This document shows positions 35,074 to 42,927 of a stretch of DNA of 48,183 nt, in pieces (within the stretch, counting starts at the first letter, position 1; every line of letters begins with the position of its first letter). Made by a program: the position numbers and the translations under genes. Source of the DNA: Methanomassiliicoccales archaeon (GTDB lineage Archaea > Thermoplasmatota > Thermoplasmata > Methanomassiliicoccales > UBA472); NCBI GenBank assembly GCA_028682895.1, contig JAJRAK010000033.1, forward strand, positions 1 through 48,183, given 5' to 3'. The notes beneath the pieces are model-generated. The model had not been told where the DNA came from, searched no databases, and worked only from the letters and a program-made list of their open reading frames with translations.

Positions 35074-35181
35074 GTCACTGACCGTCGCCGTATCATCAAA
35101 GGGCGATATAACCGGTAGGGTCCACGTGAGAACGCAGGGAGTTCGGGCGAAGCGAGGAAGAAATGATGTACATGCTCCCGA

Positions 35182-35904
35182 ATGCGGATTCCGATGGCCA
35201 AGGACGAACTGGAAAAGGACCCTCAGACGATCAGGAGGCTGTTCGACGACATATCGCCTACATACGACGTGCTGAACCACACGCTCTCGATGTCCATCGA
35301 CGTCGGTTGGAGGAAACGCACCCTCAAGAAGCTAGGCGTTCGTGATGACGAGACGATACTGGACATAGCCTCCGGCACCGGGGACATGGCGCTATTGGCC
35401 AACTCCCTTCACGGATGCAGGGTCATCGGAGTGGACCTTTCCGGCAACATGCTCAAGGTGGCGACCGAGAAATGCTCGAAGAAAGGAGATTTCTACACGG
35501 CCATCGAGGGCGACGCGCTGCATATGCCCTTCGATGACGGTTCGTTCGAGAAGGCGATGGTCGCGTTCGGGATACGTAACATGCCGGACATGGCCGTCTT
35601 TCTGAAGGAGGCGAACAGGGTCCTCAGGCCAGGGGGTAAGCTCGCCATACTGGAGTTCTCCGTTCCCGAGTACCCGGTCATAAGGCAGCTGTACCTGGCG
35701 TATCTGACCAAGATATTGCCCTTCGTCGGCGGGCTCCAATCAGGAAATCGAGGCGCGTACCAGTACCTGAGCGATTCGATCAATCGTTTTCCCTCCCCTA
35801 CGTCCATGGAAGCCTTGTACAGGGAACAGGGGTTCGTCGTGGAGACGTCGGTGCCCCTCACGATGGGCATATCTCATCTGTACGTCCTGCGAAGGCCGTC
35901 ATAA
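35182..35904 (+). CDS. ubiE: UbiE/MenG-type C-methyltransferase
   Basis: A 240-residue SAM-dependent methyltransferase of the UbiE/MenG family, which methylates the ring of a prenylated quinone. Motif I reads ILDIASGTGDMALL near 60, and the family signatures YDVLNHTLSMSID near 28 and GAYQYLSDSINRFPS near 190 are clear. Two genes later comes a UbiA-type prenyltransferase, which supports a shared isoprenoid quinone or related lipid pathway. Whether this organism makes a quinone cannot be decided here. Confidence 0.88.
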   Translation: MRIPMAKDELEKDPQTIRRLFDDISPTYDVLNHTLSMSIDVGWRKRTLKKLGVRDDETILDIASGTGDMALLANSLHGCRVIGVDLSGNMLKVATEKCSKKGDFYTAIEGDALHMPFDDGSFEKAMVAFGIRNMPDMAVFLKEANRVLRPGGKLAILEFSVPEYPVIRQLYLAYLTKILPFVGGLQSGNRGAYQYLSDSINRFPSPTSMEALYREQGFVVETSVPLTMGISHLYVLRRPS

Positions 35905-35922
35905 GATCTTCGATCTCGCAAG

Positions 35923-36651
35923 GTGAAAAGGATTATGCTGGACCCGACCCCTTTCGATGATCACTTGCGTTCGGTGGACATCATGAACATACATCGCATC
36001 GAGGTCCAGGGGGCCGGGTTCACCGTTCCCGGCGTCATCATCGAACCGAAAAGCCCGAAGGGCGCGGCGGTCATCTCTCACGGTTATGGGGGATGCAAGG
36101 AGGAGCAGCTGGGGCTGGCATGGCGCGTGGCAGAGGCCGGGCTGGTCGCTCTGGCGATCGATCTGCGCGGGCACGGCGAGCATCAGCTTTCGCTCGACCA
36201 GAACGTTCAGGACGACGTAGAGGCGGCCATACGGCACTGCCGGAAGTACGGCAAGGTCGTGGCCATCGGTCACTCCATCGGCGGACGGTTATCTCTCATC
36301 AGTTCCGCGGACCATGCCATAGCGATCTCCCCGCCGCTCGACCCTACGTACAGCGATAAGACGCAGGAGACGCTGAGGAAGCTGAGGCACAACAAGGTCC
36401 GTTCCGACGACAACAACTGGGTCTTCGAGATACTGAGGAAGATGCCCCTCTGGAAGGACGAGGGCAAGGGATACATGATCATATACGGTTCCAGGGACGT
36501 CCCGGAGATCGTCCGTTCCTGCGACGCTCTTATGCAGAACGGCGGCAACGTGGTGCGCATAGAGGACGCATTGCATGGGGACACATACCTCATGAACGTC
36601 ACCTACATGAACGTGGCCAAACAGCTGGAGGCATGGTTCGGGTACGATTGA
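35923..36651 (+). CDS. Alpha/beta hydrolase
   Basis: A 242-residue hydrolase. The fold is seen in AVISHGYGGCKEEQ, LAIDLRGHGEHQ and the nucleophile elbow GHSIGGRLSL near residue 110; the last His lies near DALHGD at about 220. It could be an esterase or peptidase. It starts at GTG 35923 with an ATG four codons later as alternative, 18 bases after ubiE, and is followed 12 bases on by the prenyltransferase, so it is the middle gene of the operon. Confidence 0.82.
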   Translation: MKRIMLDPTPFDDHLRSVDIMNIHRIEVQGAGFTVPGVIIEPKSPKGAAVISHGYGGCKEEQLGLAWRVAEAGLVALAIDLRGHGEHQLSLDQNVQDDVEAAIRHCRKYGKVVAIGHSIGGRLSLISSADHAIAISPPLDPTYSDKTQETLRKLRHNKVRSDDNNWVFEILRKMPLWKDEGKGYMIIYGSRDVPEIVRSCDALMQNGGNVVRIEDALHGDTYLMNVTYMNVAKQLEAWFGYD

Positions 36652-36663
36652 TGTAAGGAGGGG

Positions 36664-37512
36664 ATGATGGACAAGGTCAGGGCGCTGGCAGGTCTGATGA
36701 AGCCTGAGCTGCCTATATTCGCGGGCGTGTGCGTCATCATCGGCGAAGCGCTGGCGCTCGGACGGATTCCCGACGCTTTCCCGGTCGTCATCGGATTTCT
36801 GATCGGTCTCCTCATCTCCGCCGCAGAGATGGTATCCAACGATTACTTCGACCTCGAGGTGGACAAGGTGAACCATCCTGAACGACCTTTGCCATCTGGC
36901 CAGGTCAGCAGCAAGGAGGCCATCTTCTTCACAGCCTTCCTGTCGGCAATGGGGTTATTGGCGTCAGCGTTGCTCGGTCCGTTGGTGCTCGTGTTCACAG
37001 CGCTGATATGGGCGCTGGGAATGTTGTACAATTGGAAACTGAAGAGCACCGGCCTGCCCGGGAACATGCTCGTGGCCCTGTCGGTTGCCATGACCTTCGT
37101 CCTTGGCGGGATGATAGTGGACCGTTCCGAGAGCGGGCTGGTATGGACCTTCGCGCTCATGGCCTTCGTCTTCGACCTGGCGGAGGAGATATCCGGGGGC
37201 ATCAGGGACGCCGAGGGCGACGGGCTCATAGGGTCACGGTCCCTGGCCAGAGTGCACGGAAGGACGTTCGCAATGTATTGCGTCAGCTTCCTGTTCGCCA
37301 TCTTCATCGCCGCTAGTGCTTTACCATACATCTTCGGATGGCTGGGATCGTACTATCTCGTCCTGATCCTCACCGCAGACCTGATTATCACGGTCCTGGT
37401 CGCCAAGCTATGGAAGGCCAAAACGCCGGAGGAAGGGCGCGGGGTGCAGAGGGCATTGTACCTGACGTTGATGTTCTTCATCATCATGATACTGCTGATC
37501 TCATTATTGTGA
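36664..37512 (+). CDS. UbiA-type membrane prenyltransferase
   Basis: A 282-residue membrane protein with about eight helices. The two Asp-rich motifs that bind Mg and the prenyl diphosphate are NDYFDLEVD near residue 59 and GGIRDAEGD near 178. Archaeal members include digeranylgeranylglyceryl phosphate synthase, which makes core membrane lipids, and quinone prenyltransferases. Next to ubiE a quinone-type role is attractive, but the lipid role remains possible. A ribosome site aaggagggg precedes the ATG. Confidence 0.85.
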   Translation: MMDKVRALAGLMKPELPIFAGVCVIIGEALALGRIPDAFPVVIGFLIGLLISAAEMVSNDYFDLEVDKVNHPERPLPSGQVSSKEAIFFTAFLSAMGLLASALLGPLVLVFTALIWALGMLYNWKLKSTGLPGNMLVALSVAMTFVLGGMIVDRSESGLVWTFALMAFVFDLAEEISGGIRDAEGDGLIGSRSLARVHGRTFAMYCVSFLFAIFIAASALPYIFGWLGSYYLVLILTADLIITVLVAKLWKAKTPEEGRGVQRALYLTLMFFIIMILLISLL

Positions 37513-37537
37513 AGAAATAGTATGGGCATCTAAAAAA

Positions 37538-37550
37538 TAAATTTATGTGG
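37538..37550 (+). promoter_or_regulatory. TATA box of the Cache gene
   Basis: The AT-rich aaataaatttatg lies about 35-47 bases before the ATG at 37585 and gives the sensor gene its own promoter. Confidence 0.45.
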
Positions 37551-37584
37551 CTAGTGCACCTATCGGAACCTCGAAGGGAATCAC

Positions 37585-38442
37585 ATGGACAAGTTCGAAG
37601 GAATGGCGGTCGTGACGGTAGCGATGTTATTGGTGGTCGGGGTCGGTGCTGCGATGTTCTACGGTCAGGCGGAGGACGCCAAGGACGAAAGGGACGAGAT
37701 GGCAGTGAGGGAATGGGCATACAGGTCGCTGATGGCCTTGGAGACGGACGTCCAGGATGAACTGGTCTCGGCGAGCCGAAATCTCACCCAGGCGTCCTTG
37801 ATGCTCAGCGGGACCGGACTGAACGGGACCGCGGCCAGATCGATAATGAACGATGTTCTGGCCAACGTGACCAACGGGATCAACGTGGTGACCATCGATG
37901 CCGATGGGATCATCGTCGCCGCCGAGCCATCATCGTATCGGAGCGTCGAGGGGACCGACATAAGCGACCAGACGCAGGTGGTCAAGATGCTGAACAATCA
38001 TCTGCCGGTCATGAGCCAGGTGTTCCAGATGGTGGAAGGGTTCATGGCCTCTGACATGGAACTACCGGTCTTCGACGGGAACGGCACGTTCATCGGCAGC
38101 ATCTCCGTGACCATGGACATCGAGGAGATCGTCCGGGATAAGGTGGAGGCTTTGGACCTGCCTTCCGGGTTCCAGGTCACATGCCTGCAGGATGATGGTT
38201 TGGAGGTGTACGACACCGACGAGGGCCAGATCGGAAGGAACCTGTTCACCGATCCCATATATGCGAACTACACCGAGACCCTTGATTTCATGCACGAGAT
38301 GCTCATGTCGAACAACGGGTACGGGACGTATGAGTACTACGAGTCGCTGGAGTCGCAGGAACCGGTGACCAAGGAAGTGTACTGGTCCGGCATCGGGATG
38401 CACGGAATGTCATGGACGCTGATGTTCATCCACGTCGTGTGA
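37585..38442 (+). CDS. Stand-alone membrane-anchored Cache sensor domain
   Basis: A 285-residue protein with one N-terminal membrane helix (about 8-26) followed by an extracellular dCache-like domain (about 40-285), seen in GINVVTIDADGIIVAAEPS, the ISDQTQVVKML helix and GSISVTMDIEEIV. Cache domains bind small ligands for kinases or chemoreceptors, but here no signalling domain follows. It might act as a ligand-binding partner for another receptor. Confidence 0.75.
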   Translation: MDKFEGMAVVTVAMLLVVGVGAAMFYGQAEDAKDERDEMAVREWAYRSLMALETDVQDELVSASRNLTQASLMLSGTGLNGTAARSIMNDVLANVTNGINVVTIDADGIIVAAEPSSYRSVEGTDISDQTQVVKMLNNHLPVMSQVFQMVEGFMASDMELPVFDGNGTFIGSISVTMDIEEIVRDKVEALDLPSGFQVTCLQDDGLEVYDTDEGQIGRNLFTDPIYANYTETLDFMHEMLMSNNGYGTYEYYESLESQEPVTKEVYWSGIGMHGMSWTLMFIHVV

Positions 38443-38541
38443 GAGGATGATGAGCACGGCCCCCCATCCTTCATCCATGACAAGTCATCCTAAATGATAT
38501 CTAGATACGATGCCGTATCATAATGATCAGACGGTGGGAAC

Positions 38542-38766
38542 ATGAACAAATGCGAGAAGTGGACGGTCTGTCCCTTGGGGGACCTGGCTAAATCGGTGGG
38601 GTGCAGAAAACCATGGTGCCCGGGCCATCCAACGGAGGAGGGGAACGTTCGCACCCTGACCGTGAAGGAGACGGTCGTGAGCTGGAGGTCCAGAAGGCCT
38701 TTCAGGCGCCCCCGTGATCTGTTCACGAAGGAGATAGTCCTGGAAAAAAAACCGAAGGACCGTTGA
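38542..38766 (+). CDS. Small cysteine-containing protein
   Basis: A 74-residue protein with C4, C10, C21 and C26 at its start and a very basic second half (RSRRPFRRPRD). The spacing of the cysteines could hold a metal. I do not recognise it. Support comes from the ribosome site ggtggg just before the ATG and an inverted repeat, gatacg/cgtatc, at about 38502-38517 upstream. Confidence 0.5.
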   Translation: MNKCEKWTVCPLGDLAKSVGCRKPWCPGHPTEEGNVRTLTVKETVVSWRSRRPFRRPRDLFTKEIVLEKKPKDR

Positions 38767-39121
38767 GGGCGAGCGATCACGCGGTCCTCATCACAGGGTC
38801 ATGCATCATATTCCTTGAGGGGCAGCCTCAGTTCATCAGCAAAGCAGCCAGATCGATCATACAAATGATGATTCGGATCGCTGGAGATTCCCGTGTCGAG
38901 ATCATGGCATAGGGTGGAACGGCTCGTGGTCGTGAACATCGATAGGGCACGGTCCTGCGATCGATAGCTCTCGGCGCATCCCACAATGGCCAGAGGCGAC
39001 ATTGTTCGCCTAGCGCTAAAAAATCTTCCTTGCTTTAAACCTTATTTATGATAGAGAGGGACTGGTCGGTCGGATGGAATAAAAAGGAGCGTCGGGCGAT
39101 TCCCGGTTCAGAGGTGACAGC
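38767..39121. other. Intergenic region before the microprotein
   Basis: No convincing gene is visible in these 355 bases. A 67-codon minus-strand frame at 38799-39002 lacks homology and a ribosome site. The AT-rich ctttaaaccttatttatg at 39033-39050 looks like a promoter for the microprotein downstream. Confidence 0.4.
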
Positions 39122-39181
39122 ATGGCAAAGATTGGTAAGAAGGCCGATAAGGTCGCCAAGGACGCTGCTCCGAAGAACTGA
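39122..39181 (+). CDS. 19-residue lysine-rich microprotein
   Basis: The frame encodes MAKIGKKADKVAKDAAPKN. It has six lysines, an alternation of Lys, Ala and Asp suited to one amphipathic helix, and no membrane segment. Its ribosome site gaggtga at 39111-39117 is one of the best in the window, four bases from the ATG. TATA-like ttatttat lies about 75 bases upstream. A role in binding nucleic acid is a guess. Confidence 0.5.
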   Translation: MAKIGKKADKVAKDAAPKN

Positions 39182-39438
39182 TGGCCATCAGTCTCTAAAG
39201 GGCATCACATGTTCAAACCTTTTATTCATTCTATTAATTTTAATATCATCAGATACGACCACTGGTATCGATGATCGGAACCGGGTCATGGGGTCGATCA
39301 TCGACCATTACCTTCATCTCACCGATGAGATCCCGTCGAGGTCTCGATGTTCCATCTCATATACAGAACGCGTTGAATGATGATGGGTCATGTTTTTATT
39401 TATCCAATATGATATTGTTGTAGGGACAGGGTGGGTAT
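39182..39438. other. Intergenic region with promoter of the cupin gene
   Basis: The stretch holds an AT-rich element at 39391-39403 (TATA-like tttttatttatcc) about 40 bases before the cupin ATG, and a ribosome site gggtggg. No other gene is seen. Confidence 0.4.
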
Positions 39439-39762
39439 ATGAGCCACGTATTGAACTTTGATACATTGGAATGGGCGATATCAGGGAAGCATGCTCGCTA
39501 TAAGGAGATCCGCAACAGGGCACAGATCGCTCAGCTCATCGAGCTTACGAAAGGGTATTCGATGGAAGGGTGTACTAAGGGGCATGCGGGGATGGTATTG
39601 AAGGGCAGCGTTCGCGTCGAGTTCAAGGACTCCGTGGAGATTTTCCGCGCTGGCGATGCGTTCATGATCGAGAAGGGGCCGCGCAACGAACATAAGATAA
39701 TCGCGAACGAGGAAGGAGCTACGATCTTATTGTTCAACGAGGCAGAATTTCCCTCGCTCTAA
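39439..39762 (+). CDS. Cupin domain protein
   Basis: A 107-residue single cupin. Cupin motif 1 is degenerate (MEGCTKGHAGMVLKGSVRVEF) and motif 2 reads AGDAFMIEKGPRNEHKI. Only part of the usual His/Glu metal set is present, so metal binding is uncertain. It may bind a small ligand. It starts at ATG 39439 after gggtggg. Confidence 0.8.
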   Translation: MSHVLNFDTLEWAISGKHARYKEIRNRAQIAQLIELTKGYSMEGCTKGHAGMVLKGSVRVEFKDSVEIFRAGDAFMIEKGPRNEHKIIANEEGATILLFNEAEFPSL

Positions 39763-40004
39763 AATCATAAAACTCTTATGGACCGCTCAGAACCATTGAA
39801 TGAGCCGCTTTAGAACATAAATACCGATCCCGTGAAGATAGGCTTATAGACGAAGGCGAACAAATAGAAGGCATATAGAACGCTTTGATAGTGGCCGGTG
39901 TCACGATCGTATTACTGATATTGGCGTTCCGGCTCCTTATCTGATGATGAGATCCATGTAAAGGCTTCGCCTGAACATCTGATAATATATCGGGCGATCG
40001 GCGG

Positions 40005-40169
40005 TCATTTGGCCTTCTGCATGACCCTGTTCCTGGCGTTCTGCGTGATCTCTCCGACCTCTTTCTCTGTAGTGGAGATATTGGTAGACACTTCCGTCTG
40101 GAGTGCGGAGAACCTTGTTCTGAAATCATCGACCTTCTGCTTCTCCACTTTCTTCTGAGCATCATCCAT
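40005..40169 (-). CDS. 54-residue helical small protein
   Basis: A short charged protein that begins MDDAQKKVEKQKVDDF and ends VMQKAK, helical throughout and suited to a coiled coil. A strong ribosome site aggtgag lies three bases before its ATG. It follows the membrane coiled-coil gene by eight bases in one operon and shares its heptad-like Lys/Glu pattern, so the two may pair. I do not recognise it from a family. Confidence 0.6.
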   Translation of the reverse strand: MDDAQKKVEKQKVDDFRTRFSALQTEVSTNISTTEKEVGEITQNARNRVMQKAK

Positions 40170-40177
40170 AGACTCAC

Positions 40178-40630
40178 CTATCCAGTCGTTTTTTCTAGTT
40201 CAGCGAGCATCTCTGCGATCAAAGCATCCTTTTTCTTGGCCGTCTCCCGCAGTTGCGCAGTCTGTTTCTTGACAGCATCCTGTACCATTTCGAACGTCGT
40301 GTCCGATATGGACCCGATCTCCGTAACTTTTCTAACGGCTTCTGTTTTAATCTCGGATGAGAGCTCGGTCGCTTTTCCCGCCTGGGCGATCGCATCCTCC
40401 GCGTTCTGCTGAATGAAGTAGAAACCGATTATGGCTGCGATCCATCCACTGAAAACACCGGCCAGCACAAGAGGGTCCGCATATCCGCCGATCATCGCCA
40501 CTGCGATAAGGGCGATGAACCCGCCAAGTAGCAGGAATGCGAGCGAGAACCGGTACTTCTCCCTCGACCACTCGATCTTGTACGCCATTCCTTGGATATT
40601 TGACACTTCGGTCTCCTTGAGATTTTGCAT
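40178..40630 (-). CDS. Membrane protein with coiled-coil tail
   Basis: A 150-residue protein with two adjacent membrane helices (about 28-48 and 53-70) and a long charged helix (about 75-148) likely to form a coiled coil inside the cell. The ATG at 40630 is chosen because gggggag lies six bases before it; a longer frame to 40705 lacks such a site. The stop is TAG. The function is unknown; an anchored scaffold with the 54-residue partner is possible. Confidence 0.7.
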   Translation of the reverse strand: MQNLKETEVSNIQGMAYKIEWSREKYRFSLAFLLLGGFIALIAVAMIGGYADPLVLAGVFSGWIAAIIGFYFIQQNAEDAIAQAGKATELSSEIKTEAVRKVTEIGSISDTTFEMVQDAVKKQTAQLRETAKKKDALIAEMLAELEKTTG

Positions 40631-40705
40631 TCTCAACTCCCCCGATGTAAAACCATTTCCCGGTCCTGTTATCAAGATTTCGTTCCTTGCGATCCTGTTC
40701 ATCAT

Positions 40706-40874
40706 AGACGAAGCGCGTGATCACAAAGGCCTCAAGCAGAAGCGGCAGTACTTCGGGCTCCCGCTAGATGATCTCGACGAGGTGAAGAAGAAGTGTGCGG
40801 AATTCCTCGCTCGGATCAAGGACCGCATGAAAAAAGGCACGCCTCCGGAGAAGGATTTCACGGTAAGGATCTGA
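40706..40874 (+). pseudogene. Possible 3' fragment of a gene
   Basis: An open frame ending at 40874 has protein-like composition (KGLKQKRQYFGLP, DDLDEVKKKCAEFLARIKDR), yet no start codon with a ribosome site opens it and the upstream part overlaps the promoter of the minus-strand gene. It may be the end of a truncated gene. I do not recognise the family. Confidence 0.3.
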
Positions 40875-40876
40875 AA

Positions 40877-40999
40877 ATGAGCGGAAGAGGCGCAAAAACA
40901 CACACCTATTTGAAAATCGATCGAGCCATAGATGTAGTGGATCCTGTCGGAATCGAACCGATGTATGTCCAGATGATTGAAAAATGCTTTAATTTTTAA
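40877..40999 (+). CDS. Possible 40-residue small protein
   Basis: An ATG two bases after the previous stop opens a 40-codon frame (starting MSGRGAKTHTYLKIDRAID) that ends just before the surface protein promoter. There is no clear ribosome site, so the call is weak. Part of it (40946-40963) resembles a tRNA T-arm on the other strand, probably by chance. Confidence 0.3.
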   Translation: MSGRGAKTHTYLKIDRAIDVVDPVGIEPMYVQMIEKCFNF

Positions 41000-41040
41000 G
41001 ATATATCTTTTTATCAAATATTTCAAACGAATTTATATAT
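40998..41040 (+). promoter_or_regulatory. Promoter of the surface protein operon
   Basis: A 12-base perfect palindrome aagatatatctt (40998-41009) precedes an AT-rich TATA region atttatatat at 41031-41040. The GTG start is at 41095 after ggaaggtg, leaving a leader of about 30 bases. Confidence 0.5.
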
Positions 41041-41094
41041 TGCACAAAATAATCGTTACCTGTCCTCTCGATCGTTCAGGGAAGGTGTACCGTC

Positions 41095-42927
41095 GTGTCT
41101 AAGAAAATCACTTCGGGAATGCTCGTTGTTCTAATGATAATATCCTACGTTTCTGTTACGATCGTCGGTCTTCCTGCCGTTTCTGCAGCCGTCATGACGA
41201 GCGGGGATTTCCAATACGAGATCATGGAGGAAGGGACCGAGGTGGCGATCACCCGTTACACTGGTTCGGACAGCACCCTCGTCATTCCCGGAGATATCGA
41301 TGGCATAAGTGTAACGACCATCTTTGACAATGCGTTTGTTGGTCATTTGTCCCAAACGATCTCAGTAAGCATCCCGGCTAATATCACCAGCATCGGCGCG
41401 ACCCCCTTTTTACAGGCTGTCAATCTGACATCGATCACGGTCGATCCAGACAACCCAAGCTATGCCAGTATTGACGGGGTCTTGTATGATAAAAACATCA
41501 CTACGTTGATCGAATATCCCGCAGGTAATGCGAACGGCTCTGTTACGATCCCGAGCAGCGTCACCAGGATCGAATTCAGTGCCTTCGCCTACAGCGCCAA
41601 GCTGACCTCGGTGACGATCCCGGAAAGCGTTACTAGCATTGGAGCTGCTGCATTCGCCGAATGTACTTCCCTTTCTTCCGTGACCATCTCAAACAGCGTG
41701 ACCGTCATCGATGATTTCACTTTCCAATACTGCTCGGCCTTGACCTCTGTGACCATTCCAGAGAACACTACTAGCATCGGAGCCTGGGCTTTCTATGGAT
41801 GCTCCTCGATAACGAACATCGTTATACCCGCCAGTATGACGATCATCTACTTTCACGCCTTCGAAAAATGCTCTATCCTGAACGAGATCATATTCGAAGG
41901 AGACGCGCCGGCCGTGGGCGATAGTTGGGTCTTGGATTGCGGCAATGACCTGATGATCTACTATTATCCTATGGCGACCGGATTCACAACTTCGCCCTGG
42001 AGCGAATTGAACTGCTCCGAGTTCACATCCACCTCACCGATGGTGTCGATAACATCCCCTGCCGAGAAATCGTATTTTAAAACGAGAAGCGTCACCGTCA
42101 CATGGGCGATCAATGATCCCAATTCAAATCTTACCAAAGTGGAATTTAGGTATGATCGGGGTGTCTGGACAGAAGAATCTGATACGAGCAAGGTGCTGTC
42201 TTCCTTATCCGATGGCACTCATATAGTCCAGGTAAGAATAACGTACACCATCGGTGTCACGGTCACTACCACTTCCACCATGGTATCATTGAGGTTCGTC
42301 GTCGATACTGAAGCGCCGACCGCCATCGTCATGCCGAGCGGCGATGATGTGAGCATCGATTCTGAAATAGTGGTCGTGTTCTCCGAGAAGATGAACGTGA
42401 CCGCTACTAGCATCGATATTGAAAATTTCGATGTTCTACCGGTTTGGAGCGGCTCCATCGCAACGTTCACGCCGGCCTCGCTCAGCTATAACAGAGAGTA
42501 TGTCATCACCATCACTGGTATCGATCTAGCCGGGAACACGATGAACCAGCTATCGACGTTCAATACGACCAAAGTAGGTCATATTGAAGGATATCTTGTG
42601 GACAAGAACGGTACCGCGTTGATAAGCGCGAGCGTGATCCTGAGCAATGGGATGACCGTGACCACAGGAGCGACCGGTCATTTCGAATTCAAGAACCTTA
42701 CTCTTGGGACGTACACCGTGACCATCCATAAGGACGGCTACAAATGGGAGAACGTCAGCGCGGCCGTTGAGGCCAACAAGACCACTGGTCTTGGTCAGTT
42801 AAGGTTATCTTCGATCTCTGAGGACGATCCCGGTTCGGACATCATCCTCCCGATCACGGTCATCGTCGCCCTCGCGATAATTGCGAACATAGGTCTTCTG
42901 TACCTCGACAGGAGGTGGAAGAAATGA
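41095..42927 (+). CDS. Surface protein with BspA-type leucine-rich repeats
   Basis: A 610-residue exported protein. A signal peptide covers about residues 1-31. Residues 60-290 hold BspA-like leucine-rich repeats (LRR_5), seen as repeated SVTIPxSVTSIGxxAFxxC units of about 23 residues. Ig-like and Big-type domains follow (about 310-500), then a carboxypeptidase-regulatory-like domain (about 498-565, GYLVDKNGTALISASVIL) and a C-terminal membrane helix with a basic end. It is probably fixed in the membrane and faces outward, for binding or adhesion. It overlaps the next gene by four bases. Confidence 0.85.
   Translation: MSKKITSGMLVVLMIISYVSVTIVGLPAVSAAVMTSGDFQYEIMEEGTEVAITRYTGSDSTLVIPGDIDGISVTTIFDNAFVGHLSQTISVSIPANITSIGATPFLQAVNLTSITVDPDNPSYASIDGVLYDKNITTLIEYPAGNANGSVTIPSSVTRIEFSAFAYSAKLTSVTIPESVTSIGAAAFAECTSLSSVTISNSVTVIDDFTFQYCSALTSVTIPENTTSIGAWAFYGCSSITNIVIPASMTIIYFHAFEKCSILNEIIFEGDAPAVGDSWVLDCGNDLMIYYYPMATGFTTSPWSELNCSEFTSTSPMVSITSPAEKSYFKTRSVTVTWAINDPNSNLTKVEFRYDRGVWTEESDTSKVLSSLSDGTHIVQVRITYTIGVTVTTTSTMVSLRFVVDTEAPTAIVMPSGDDVSIDSEIVVVFSEKMNVTATSIDIENFDVLPVWSGSIATFTPASLSYNREYVITITGIDLAGNTMNQLSTFNTTKVGHIEGYLVDKNGTALISASVILSNGMTVTTGATGHFEFKNLTLGTYTVTIHKDGYKWENVSAAVEANKTTGLGQLRLSSISEDDPGSDIILPITVIVALAIIANIGLLYLDRRWKK

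Noticed and set aside
38799-39002. 67-codon minus-strand frame
   Set aside because: No ribosome site, no homology and no neighbour in its direction.
39048-39380. 110-codon plus-strand frame
   Set aside because: It overlaps the microprotein in another frame, lacks a ribosome site and runs through AT-rich promoter DNA.
39797-39898. Hydrophobic minus-strand stretch that reads like the end of a small membrane protein
   Set aside because: It is closed upstream by a TAA and has no start codon.
39776-40177. 133-codon minus-strand frame
   Set aside because: The 54-residue frame at 40005-40169 has a strong ribosome site and better composition; this one is Ser/Arg-rich like a shadow.
40946-40963. 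Sequence like a tRNA T-arm on the minus strand, which might mark an attachment site
   Set aside because: No matching acceptor, D-arm or anticodon arm is found around it, and it lies in a possible small coding frame.
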